From assembly GCA_020829485.1 (NCBI GenBank), contig JAIVFU010000180.1:1-10442 (forward strand): a stretch of 10,442 bases of DNA. The letters run 5' to 3'. The DNA is from Nostoc sp. CHAB 5834. GTDB lineage: Bacteria; Cyanobacteriota; Cyanobacteriia; Cyanobacteriales; Nostocaceae. Below the pieces are notes generated by a model, which was given only the letters and a program-made list of their open reading frames with translations, was not told the origin of the DNA and made no database searches. Both the position numbers and the translations under genes were made by a program. Positions 1 through 5,490 of this stretch are shown here, piece by piece. Each line of letters starts with the position of its first letter. The stretch's first letter is position 1.

Positions 1-2
1 TG

Positions 3-518
3 AAGGACGGCGACATCGTCAACATCGACCACTCCGTCATCGTTGACGGCTGGCACGGCGATTCCAGCCGGATGTACACGGTCGGCGCCGTCAACGCCCG
101 GGCCAGGAAGCTGGTCGACGTCACCTATGAGGCGCTGGCCCTGGGCATCGAACAGGTCAAGCCGGGCAACACCTTCGGCGACATCGGCTACGCCATCCAG
201 CGCCACGTCGAGGCCAACCGCATGTCGGTCGTGCGCGACTTCTGCGGCCACGGCATCGGCCGGCTGTTCCACGACAGCCCCAACGTCCTGCACTATGGCC
301 GAAAGGGCGAGGGCGCGGTGCTGAAACCCGGCATGTTCTTCACCATCGAGCCGATGGTGAACCTGGGCAAGCCGCACGTGAAGGTCCTGTCCGACGGCTG
401 GACCGCCGTGACCCGCGACAAGTCCCTGTCGGCCCAGTGCGAGCACACCGTCGGCGTGACCGAGGACGGCGTCGAGATCTTCACCCTCAGCCCCGCCGGC
501 CTGTTCCGCCCGAACTAG
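3..518 (+). CDS. map: Type I methionine aminopeptidase, 5'-truncated by the window edge
   Basis: This enzyme removes the initiator methionine from nascent proteins in the cytoplasm, using a dinuclear metal centre. The window opens inside the gene in frame 3, and 171 C-terminal residues are visible. Numbered from the first visible codon, all five metal ligands of the family are present: Asp9 (NID) and Asp20 (HGDSS), His83 (CGHGIG), Glu116 (FTIEPM) and Glu147 (CEHTV). The second active-site histidine is His90 (LFHDSP). E. coli MetAP has 264 residues, so roughly the first 90 to 100 are missing to the left. Small departures from E. coli are DHS for DVT after the first Asp and Cys for Tyr before the last Glu; neither touches a ligand. 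The family call is very secure. Nothing can be said about its promoter or start. Confidence 0.96.
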   Translation, partial: KDGDIVNIDHSVIVDGWHGDSSRMYTVGAVNARARKLVDVTYEALALGIEQVKPGNTFGDIGYAIQRHVEANRMSVVRDFCGHGIGRLFHDSPNVLHYGRKGEGAVLKPGMFFTIEPMVNLGKPHVKVLSDGWTAVTRDKSLSAQCEHTVGVTEDGVEIFTLSPAGLFRPN

Positions 519-528
519 GGCCGACGTT

Positions 529-978
529 TCAGGCGTCGCGGCGCTTGGCCACCAGCCAGTCGACGGTCATCGTCGCCACCGTTTCGGTCTCGGCGTTGAC
601 CAGGGTCACGTCGATCGTGAACGCCGTCTTTGCGTCCCGCTCCAGCTCGGCCGCCAGGTCCTCGGTAGAACCCCGAACCTGGGCCTCGGCGACGACGCGG
701 CCCTTGGCGACCTTCACGTATCGAATGGTGGCACCCGTGGCGACCGGGCGCACCGACAGCAACTGCATGGCGAAGGTTCCGCTCATGGCGGCTCCCGACG
801 CGGTCTCCCCCAGGGTGAACAGGGCACCGGCATGGATGCTGTTGATGTGGTTGCCCACCTCCGGTCTCTGTTCGAGGGCGCAGACCGCCCGGCCGGCGGC
901 GACCTCAATGACTTCGACGCCGGTGGTGGCGACGAACGGCAGGGTAGCGGCCAGCTGGGCTTTGATGATGTCGAACAC
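529..978 (-). CDS. Hotdog-fold thioesterase, PaaI/YiiD-C (DUF4442)-like
   Basis: The 149-residue protein looks like a single hotdog-fold domain of the acyl-CoA thioesterase type. The segment VGNHINSIHAGALFTLGE (residues 41-58) matches the family signature N-H...H-A-G...E, with candidate catalytic or substrate-positioning residues Asn43, His49 and Glu58 on the central helix. The rest alternates strand-like stretches, such as ATIRYVKVAKGRVVAEA, typical of the fold. The start codon is GTG; AGGAG at 986-990 lies 7 bases upstream and supports it. The gene ends 10 bases from the map stop, and the two converge. It is divergent from the TetR gene, with a perfect palindrome between them, so repression by that regulator is a fair inference. 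The acyl substrate cannot be read from the sequence. A DUF4442 label without proven activity is the main alternative. Confidence 0.85.
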   Translation of the reverse strand: MFDIIKAQLAATLPFVATTGVEVIEVAAGRAVCALEQRPEVGNHINSIHAGALFTLGETASGAAMSGTFAMQLLSVRPVATGATIRYVKVAKGRVVAEAQVRGSTEDLAAELERDAKTAFTIDVTLVNAETETVATMTVDWLVAKRRDA

Positions 979-985
979 GCGCGAT

Positions 986-990
986 CTCCT
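986..990 (-). promoter_or_regulatory. Shine-Dalgarno of the thioesterase gene
   Basis: AGGAG on the minus strand lies 7 bases from the GTG at 976-978. It decides that start and directly abuts the palindrome at 991-1009. Confidence 0.75.
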
Positions 991-1009
991 ATGTATCCAC
1001 TGGATACAT
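991..1009. promoter_or_regulatory. Perfect palindrome, probable TetR-family operator
   Basis: ATGTATCCACTGGATACAT is a perfect inverted repeat with two 9-base arms around one central base, and it is AT-rich compared with its surroundings. It lies in the 93-base gap between a divergent TetR/AcrR regulator and a thioesterase gene, immediately upstream of the thioesterase Shine-Dalgarno and about 18 bases downstream of a TTGACA -35 box on the same strand. TetR regulators typically bind palindromes of this length beside their own gene. Binding here should cover the -10/start region of the thioesterase promoter. A second, shorter palindrome (CTGATCAG, 1012-1019) lies next to it. Binding is inferred, not shown. 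Confidence 0.8.
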
Positions 1010-1033
1010 TTCTGATCAGGGTGGAACTGTCAA
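1005..1033 (-). promoter_or_regulatory. Candidate promoter of the thioesterase gene
   Basis: The minus strand carries a perfect TTGACA -35 hexamer at 1028-1033. Seventeen bases downstream, at 1005-1010, is AATGTA, a poor -10 match that lies inside the palindrome. The -35 is convincing; the exact -10 is not. Confidence 0.5.
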
Positions 1034-1071
1034 GGCTGGGCGCGGAGATGCGGAGGCCCTAGACTTTCTCC

Positions 1072-1674
1072 GTGTCGGAAGGCGAGCCCGAAAGACCCTA
1101 TCACCACGGAGCCTTGCGAGAGCAGGTTCTGGCCGTCGCCCTGCGTCATCTGGCAGAGGGCGCGAGCGGCCTGCCCGCGATCCGTGAGATCGCGGCCGAG
1201 ATCGGTGTCACCCACCGGGCCCTCTATCGGCACTATGCCGACAAGGCCGCCCTCAACGCCGCCGTCGCCGCTGAAGGATTTCGCCGCCTATGCGAGGCGG
1301 TCTCCGTCCGCGCGGCGCAGCAGGGCCTGACACGGCGGGCCGTGATGGAGGCCTATGTCGGCTTCGCCCTGACCGAGAGCGGTCTCTATGACCTGATGTT
1401 CTCCTTGCCGGCCGACGGTTTGATGCGGCGTCCCGAGCCCGGAGACGAGGTCCGGCGGCTGGTCGGCCTGGCCAGCGACGCCTTCGCGACCAAGGGCGCT
1501 TCAGCTGACGCCGTGCGGGATCAGGTCATCGCCGCCTGGGGCATGGCCCACGGTCTGACCGAGCTGTGGCGCGGCGGCGCGCTTCGGGCGGAGGGCCGCC
1601 AGCGGGCCGCGGAGTACATCCTGAAGCGGCTCGCAGACGCCGGACTGGTTGAAGGTCGCCTCGATCGGCCTTGA
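1072..1674 (+). CDS. TetR/AcrR-family transcriptional regulator with WHG-type C-terminal domain
   Basis: This 200-residue protein is a DNA-binding repressor of the TetR family. The N-terminus has the YHHGALREQVL segment (10-20) seen in this subgroup, followed by a helix-turn-helix at about residues 36-57 (IREIAAEIGVTHRALYRHYADK). The C-terminal ligand domain contains AAWGMAHGLTELW (154-166), the W...HG signature of the WHG subgroup. The start is GTG: an in-frame ATG at 1048 is cut off by a TAG at 1060-1062. There is no well-placed Shine-Dalgarno (GGAGG at 1052-1056 is 15 bases away), but TAGACT at 1059-1064 would place a transcript start almost on the GTG, so a leaderless mRNA is possible. 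The divergent thioesterase gene and the gene itself are the obvious targets. The inducer is unknown, an acyl-CoA-like ligand being only a guess. Confidence 0.9.
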   Translation: MSEGEPERPYHHGALREQVLAVALRHLAEGASGLPAIREIAAEIGVTHRALYRHYADKAALNAAVAAEGFRRLCEAVSVRAAQQGLTRRAVMEAYVGFALTESGLYDLMFSLPADGLMRRPEPGDEVRRLVGLASDAFATKGASADAVRDQVIAAWGMAHGLTELWRGGALRAEGRQRAAEYILKRLADAGLVEGRLDRP

Positions 1675-1933
1675 CTTCGCCGCGATAGGGGCCCATCTGC
1701 CGCTGCGTCGCACAATCGCGCAACCCGGCGTCTCCAGCGCGTGTGGGTTCGGCCTTCGGGCAGGAACCGCTCTGTAGAAGCCGCCGGCTCTCAAGCTTCA
1801 TTCGCTGCCCGGACACGCGGGGCGGCGCCCGATCAAGCCCCAGGCGCGAGCCTTCGGGGATTGGCGGCGCGCGGTCCTTTGGCGTCTCAGCCCGGCCGAT
1901 GCGCGTCGCCGCATGCGAAAGACATCCGCTCCC
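1675..1933 (+). other. Non-coding leader upstream of the DEAD-box helicase
   Basis: These 259 bases lie between the TetR stop and the chosen helicase start. Reading frames crossing the region have no recognisable domain. It contains one clear hairpin (1746-1768) and no T-run after it, so I see no intrinsic terminator for the TetR gene. I could not identify a convincing promoter. A long structured 5' leader would be in keeping with the post-transcriptional control often seen for RNA helicase genes, but that is inference. Confidence 0.4.
1746..1768 (+). repeat. Hairpin with TTCG tetraloop in the helicase leader
   Basis: GGTTC (1746-1750) pairs with GAACC (1764-1768), and GCC (1752-1754) pairs with GGC (1759-1761) around a stable TTCG loop. 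One unpaired base lies on the 5' side and two on the 3' side. No T-run follows, so it is not an ordinary terminator. Confidence 0.5.
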
Positions 1934-3454
1934 ATGAGCACCACATTCGAAACCTTCGGCCTGAACAAGGCCCTGCTCCAGGCCCTCGCGACCGAGGGCT
2001 ACACCACGCCGACGCCGATCCAGGCCCAGGCCATCCCCTCGGTCATGACCGGCAAGGATCTGTTGGGCATCGCCCAAACCGGCACCGGCAAGACGGCCGC
2101 CTTCGCCCTGCCGATCCTGCACCGGCTCGCCGAGAACCGTGTCGCCCCCCTGCCGCGCACCACGCGCACCCTGGTCCTGTCGCCGACGCGCGAACTGGCC
2201 AGCCAGATCGCCGAGAGCTTCAAGGCCTATGGCAAGCACCTCGGCTTCAAGGTCGCGGTCGTCTTCGGCGGCGTGAAATACGGCCCGCAGGAGCGCGCGC
2301 TCCAGGGCGGCCTCGACGTCCTGGTCGCCACCCCCGGCCGCCTGCTGGACCACATGCAGCAGAAGACCATCGACCTGTCGTCGACCGAGATCTTCGTGCT
2401 GGACGAGGCCGACCAGATGCTGGACCTCGGCTTCGTCAAGCCGATCCGCCAGATCGTCAGCCGCATCCCGGCCAAGCGCCAGAACCTGTTCTTCTCGGCC
2501 ACCATGCCGACGGAGATCGGGAAGCTGGCGGGTGAGCTGCTGAAGGACCCGGTCAAGGTCCAGGTGACGCCGCAGTCGACCACGGTCGAGCGCATCAACC
2601 AGACCATCATCCACGTCGAACAGGGCCGGAAGCGCGCCCTGCTGACCGAGATGTTCGCCGATCCGAACTACACGCGCTGCCTGGTCTTCACCAAGACCAA
2701 GCACGGGGCCGACAAGGTCGCGGCCTATCTGGAGGCCGGCGGCGTCCAGGCCGGGGCCATCCACGGCAACAAGTCCCAGCCCCAGCGTGAACGCACGCTC
2801 GCCGCCTTCAAGGCCGGCAAGCTGCGGGTGCTGGTCGCCACCGACATCGCCGCGCGCGGCATCGACGTGGACGGCGTCTCGCACGTCGTGAACTTCGAAC
2901 TGCCCTTCGTGCCGGAAGCCTATGTCCACCGCATCGGCCGCACCGCGCGGGCGGGCAAGGACGGCTCGGCCGTCAGCTTCGTCGCCGGCGACGAGATGAA
3001 GCTGCTCAAGGACATCGAGAAGGTCACGCGCCAGAAGATCCCGGCCACCGACCGCCGGAACGACAAGTCCCTGGGCCTGCTGGATCAGTCGATCATGGCC
3101 TCGGGCGTCGGCTCCAAGGCCTCGATGCCGGACGACGGCCGGGGTGATCGCCAGCAACGCGGCCCGCGCAACCCGCGCCGCGACGGCCTCAAGCCGAGCC
3201 ACGGCGGCCAGCCTCACCGCGTGCGCGGCGGGCGCGGCGGTCAGGGCCAGGGCTCGGGCCAGGGTTCGGGTCGGGCCGAAGGCGGCGATCGGCCGATCTC
3301 CAACGTCGTGCCGTTCGACCCGCTGGCGGCGGACCGCGCCCGCTCGCGTCCCGTCGAGGCCGTCTCGGGCCCGGCCAAGGAAGGCGAGATCACGCGCCGT
3401 CCCCGCCGCCGGCGTCCGTCCAACGGCGGCAAGGGCTACGTGGCCCGGGCCTGA
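1934..3454 (+). CDS. rhlE: DEAD-box ATP-dependent RNA helicase, RhlE type
   Basis: This 506-residue cytoplasmic helicase remodels RNA, in ribosome assembly or mRNA turnover. All core motifs are intact: Q motif (FETFGL, with Gln30), Walker A AQTGTGKT (47-54), PTREL (84-88), TPGR (133-136), DEAD (157-160), SAT (188-190), LVFTKTK (250-256), ATDIAARGID (302-311) and HRIGRTAR (332-339). After the core comes a tail of about 130 residues, low in complexity and rich in Arg, Gly and Gln, including GQGQGSGQGSG from a 12-base tandem duplication (3244-3267). It ends in RRPRRRRP and is probably an RNA-binding tail. I chose the ATG at 1934 over the in-frame ATG at 1913 because MSTTFETFGL is the usual N-terminus of the group and the extra seven residues match nothing; neither start has a good Shine-Dalgarno. 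The RhlE subgroup is likely, but the exact paralogue is not certain. Confidence 0.93.
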   Translation: MSTTFETFGLNKALLQALATEGYTTPTPIQAQAIPSVMTGKDLLGIAQTGTGKTAAFALPILHRLAENRVAPLPRTTRTLVLSPTRELASQIAESFKAYGKHLGFKVAVVFGGVKYGPQERALQGGLDVLVATPGRLLDHMQQKTIDLSSTEIFVLDEADQMLDLGFVKPIRQIVSRIPAKRQNLFFSATMPTEIGKLAGELLKDPVKVQVTPQSTTVERINQTIIHVEQGRKRALLTEMFADPNYTRCLVFTKTKHGADKVAAYLEAGGVQAGAIHGNKSQPQRERTLAAFKAGKLRVLVATDIAARGIDVDGVSHVVNFELPFVPEAYVHRIGRTARAGKDGSAVSFVAGDEMKLLKDIEKVTRQKIPATDRRNDKSLGLLDQSIMASGVGSKASMPDDGRGDRQQRGPRNPRRDGLKPSHGGQPHRVRGGRGGQGQGSGQGSGRAEGGDRPISNVVPFDPLAADRARSRPVEAVSGPAKEGEITRRPRRRRPSNGGKGYVARA

Positions 3455-3475
3455 TCAAAAGCTGATCGTCTGAAC

Positions 3476-3505
3476 ACGGCGGGCCTCGCGAGGGCCCGCC
3501 GTTTT
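3476..3505 (+). terminator. Intrinsic terminator after the helicase gene
   Basis: A perfect 10-base-pair stem, ACGGCGGGCC (3476-3485) with GGCCCGCCGT (3493-3502), closes a 7-base loop and runs into TTTT at 3502-3505. It lies 21 bases after the helicase stop and overlaps the stop codon of the convergent gene. Read on the other strand it forms the same hairpin with a poorer T tract, so it may also serve the minus-strand gene. Confidence 0.85.
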
Positions 3506-4269
3506 CATGTCTGGAGGGTCGTCATCACTCCGAGCGCGCCCAGCGACGTGGCCAGTCCTCCGATCGCTACGTCCACCAACGCCGCGTCGCGCCCTCGCAC
3601 CACCAGGTTCGTGCCGATTTCTCCGTCCGATCCCGCGCCGAACGGATAGCTGCCGAAGCTGAGGTCGCGATGGGCGCGGGCGGCGTCGGCCAGGGGCTGG
3701 GCGATCGCGCCCTCGCCGACGCCGGTGACGCGCAGGGTCCGGGCATGGACCACCGCGCCGGTCCTCAGGCGGGGCGCGACGTCCTCCAGCATGCCGGTCA
3801 TGATCTTCGGCACACCGGCCAGGACGAAGACGTTGCCGATCTGGAACCCCGGCGCGTCGGTCACCGGATTGGCGATCAGGACGCCACCGTCCGGAATCCG
3901 CGCCATCCTCCGCCGGGCCGCGTTCAACTCGTCGCCATAGCGACGCTCCAGGATCGCGAGGGCATCTGGATGCTCACCGATCTCGACGCCGAAGGCACGG
4001 GCGACCGCGTCCGCGGTGATGTCGTCATGGGTCGGGCCGATGCCGCCGGTGGTGAAGACATAATCATGCGCGGCGCGCAGCGTGTTCAGCGCCTCCACGA
4101 TCTGGCCCTCCCGGTCCCCGACGATCCGGGCCTCGAACAGGTCGATACCGAGCGCCGAGAGGAAGCGGGCCAGGGTATTCGTATTGGTGTCGGCCGTCCG
4201 GCCGGACAGGACTTCGTCGCCGATGACGAGGACGGCGGCGGTCGGGTTGGGGGCAGGGGCGTCGGTCAT
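3505..4269 (-). CDS. CinA/MoaB-type molybdopterin-binding-domain protein, stand-alone
   Basis: The 254-residue protein matches the N-terminal (COG1058) domain of competence/damage-inducible protein CinA, the fold shared with MoaB/MogA. Visible signatures are IGDEVLSGR (16-24) with DTNTNTLARFL, the nucleotide/molybdopterin loop TTGGIGPTHDD (73-83) and the pair PGF (140-142)/AGVP (151-154). The C-terminal PncC nicotinamide-nucleotide amidase domain of full-length CinA is absent. The protein instead ends after an alpha/beta extension. Stand-alone forms are common in alphaproteobacteria and often annotated simply as molybdopterin-binding. In full CinA this domain has been linked to ADP-ribose pyrophosphatase activity; whether this one has it cannot be told. 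The ATG at 4267-4269 lacks a Shine-Dalgarno, but GCTAGAAG at 4276-4283 fits a -10 that would start transcription on the ATG. It is divergent from the methyltransferase gene. Confidence 0.9.
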   Translation of the reverse strand: MTDAPAPNPTAAVLVIGDEVLSGRTADTNTNTLARFLSALGIDLFEARIVGDREGQIVEALNTLRAAHDYVFTTGGIGPTHDDITADAVARAFGVEIGEHPDALAILERRYGDELNAARRRMARIPDGGVLIANPVTDAPGFQIGNVFVLAGVPKIMTGMLEDVAPRLRTGAVVHARTLRVTGVGEGAIAQPLADAARAHRDLSFGSYPFGAGSDGEIGTNLVVRGRDAALVDVAIGGLATSLGALGVMTTLQT

Positions 4270-4275
4270 GGCGGG

Positions 4276-4283
4276 CTTCTAGC
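4276..4283 (-). promoter_or_regulatory. Candidate -10 element for the CinA-like gene (leaderless)
   Basis: GCTAGAAG on the minus strand matches seven of eight positions of the Caulobacter housekeeping -10 consensus GCTANAWC. The TAGAAG hexamer ends six bases before the ATG, which would place the transcript start on the A of the start codon. I see no good -35. Confidence 0.5.
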
Positions 4284-4304
4284 GCGATCGGGGGCTTTCG
4301 CGCA

Positions 4305-4327
4305 GGGGCGTGCGGCGCTAACGCCCC
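4305..4327. repeat. Inverted repeat just upstream of the methyltransferase gene
   Basis: GGGGCGT (4305-4311) and ACGCCCC (4321-4327) form a perfect 7-base-pair stem around a 9-base loop, ending 4 bases before the ATG. It overlaps a candidate -10, GCTAACGC (4317-4324), so it could be a regulator site; if transcription starts upstream it would instead fold over the translation start. Confidence 0.45.
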
Positions 4328-4331
4328 CATC

Positions 4332-5105
4332 ATGCAGTTCCCCGTCGTCATCCTCGACAAGCCGCAGATGGCCGAGAACATCGGCGCGGTGGCGCGGGTC
4401 ATGGCGAACTTCGGCCTGGATCGGCTGAGGCTGGTCACCCCGCGCGACGGCTGGCCCCAGGAGCGGGCCTGGCCCTCGGCGTCGGGCGCCGACTGGGTGC
4501 TGGAGGGCATCGAGGTGTTCGACAGCGTGGCCGCCGCGACCGCCGATCTGAACACCGTCTTCGCCACCACCGCGCGTCCGCGAGAGACGCGCCAGCCGGT
4601 TCGAACCCCGCGCGAGGGGGCCCGCGTCCTGTTCGATGACGCGGCCTCGGGGCTGAAGATCGGCCTGCTGTTCGGGGGCGAGCGGGCAGGGTTGGAGACC
4701 ACCGACATCGCCCTGTGCCATGGCATCGTCACCATCCCGATCGACCCCCGCCACCATTCGCTGAACCTGGCCCAGGCGGTGGCGATCAACGCCTATGAGT
4801 GGCGCGCCCTGATCCTGGACGCCCCGCCGCCCGGTTTCCGCGAAGGCGATCCCCCGGCGTCCGGGGCCCTGATGGTGGGCATGTACGAACACCTGGAGAC
4901 CGAGCTGGAGGCCGCCGGCTTCTTCCATCCGCCCGAGAAGACACGGTCCATGAGCCAGAACCTGCGCGTCATGCTGGGCCGCGCGGCCTTCTCCGAACAG
5001 GAGGTCGCGACCTTTCGCGGCGTGATCACCGCCCTGTCCAGGGGGAGGGGGAGGCTGCTGGAGCGGCTGGCGCGCGAGCGGACAGAGAGCGGGGCAAAGG
5101 ACTGA
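4332..5105 (+). CDS. trmJ: TrmH/SPOUT-family RNA 2'-O-methyltransferase, TrmJ-like
   Basis: This 257-residue cytoplasmic enzyme most likely methylates the 2'-OH of nucleotide 32 in tRNAs with S-adenosylmethionine. The three SPOUT motifs are clear: motif 1 ENIGAVARVMANFGL (15-29, with Asn16 and Arg22), motif 2 GLLFGGERAGL (111-121), and motif 3 IPIDPRHHSLNLAQAV (135-150), which forms the trefoil-knot cofactor site. A helical C-terminal extension (about 180-257) ending in charged residues is also typical of TrmJ. Motif 3 reads IDPRHH where many TrmJ proteins have a TNP-type sequence; the catalytic SLNLAQAV core is unchanged. The ATG at 4332 is the first usable start; no Shine-Dalgarno is present, and GCTAAC at 4317-4322 suggests a leaderless transcript. 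Other TrmH-family members are possible, but the motif 3 form favours TrmJ. Confidence 0.9.
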   Translation: MQFPVVILDKPQMAENIGAVARVMANFGLDRLRLVTPRDGWPQERAWPSASGADWVLEGIEVFDSVAAATADLNTVFATTARPRETRQPVRTPREGARVLFDDAASGLKIGLLFGGERAGLETTDIALCHGIVTIPIDPRHHSLNLAQAVAINAYEWRALILDAPPPGFREGDPPASGALMVGMYEHLETELEAAGFFHPPEKTRSMSQNLRVMLGRAAFSEQEVATFRGVITALSRGRGRLLERLARERTESGAKD

Positions 5106-5139
5106 TGGTCGTCTCTGTCCACCGTCGTCAGGCGCGGCG

Positions 5140-5155
5140 TTAGGCCCGCATTAAC
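5140..5155 (+). promoter_or_regulatory. CtrA-box-like element in the fliQ promoter
   Basis: TTAG-N7-TTAAC fits the CtrA consensus TTAA-N7-TTAA at seven of eight positions. TTAA is very rare in this GC-rich window. The second half-site is centred about 65 bases upstream of the fliQ ATG, and GGCATTTTC (5165-5173) lies at -10 spacing (about 10 bases beyond TTAACC). In Caulobacter crescentus the fliQ operon is a class II flagellar operon activated directly by CtrA, which supports the reading. Confidence 0.75.
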
Positions 5156-5205
5156 CACGCTCCCGGCATTTTCTGCCCAGTTCTGTAGTCCGGCCCCGGC
5201 GGGCC

Positions 5206-5212
5206 GAGGGAG
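5206..5212 (+). promoter_or_regulatory. Shine-Dalgarno of fliQ
   Basis: GAGGGAG lies 5 bases before the ATG at 5218. It rules out the in-frame GTG at 5212, whose first base is part of this site. Confidence 0.75.
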
Positions 5213-5217
5213 TGGGC

Positions 5218-5481
5218 ATGAGCGGCGCGGAAGTTCTGGACGTGGGCCGCGACGCCCTGTGGCTGACCATCCAGCTGTGCGCGCCGGTGCTGATCGTCGG
5301 CCTTGTCGTCGGCGTCGGCATCGGCCTGTTCCAGGCCCTCACGCAAATCCAGGAACAGAGCCTGGTCTATGCGCCCAAGATCATCGCCATCTTCATCTCG
5401 CTGCTGCTGTTCCTGCCGCTGATGGGGGGGCTTCTGGGCGCCTTCATGCGCGAGATCGCCGCCCGCATCTCGGGCATGTAG
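5218..5481 (+). CDS. fliQ: Flagellar export apparatus protein FliQ
   Basis: FliQ is a small inner-membrane protein of the flagellar type III export gate, where several copies assemble with FliP and FliR. The 87-residue product has the usual family length and layout: a first membrane helix at about residues 14-38 (LWLTIQLCAPVLIVGLVVG), the conserved loop QALTQIQEQSLVYAPK (39-54), and a second membrane helix at about 55-77 (IIAIFISLLLFLPLMGGLL). The ATG at 5218 is preferred over GTG at 5212 on Shine-Dalgarno spacing. It is the first gene of fliQ-fliR-flhB, with fliR starting 9 bases after its stop. The CtrA-box-like promoter upstream suggests that the operon is switched on late in the cell cycle. 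Confidence 0.95.
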   Translation: MSGAEVLDVGRDALWLTIQLCAPVLIVGLVVGVGIGLFQALTQIQEQSLVYAPKIIAIFISLLLFLPLMGGLLGAFMREIAARISGM

Positions 5482-5490
5482 CGGCCTCGG

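Noticed and set aside
1913..1933. Upstream ATG for the helicase
   Set aside because: It adds MRKTSAP, which does not fit the usual N-terminus, and it has no better ribosome binding site.
1526..3217. 563-residue open frame on the minus strand across the helicase gene
   Set aside because: It is antisense to a gene with complete DEAD-box motifs, has an Ala/Arg/Gly/Asp-biased composition typical of GC-rich shadow frames, and shows no domain.
5212..5217. GTG start for fliQ
   Set aside because: It falls within the Shine-Dalgarno itself; ATG at 5218 has proper spacing.
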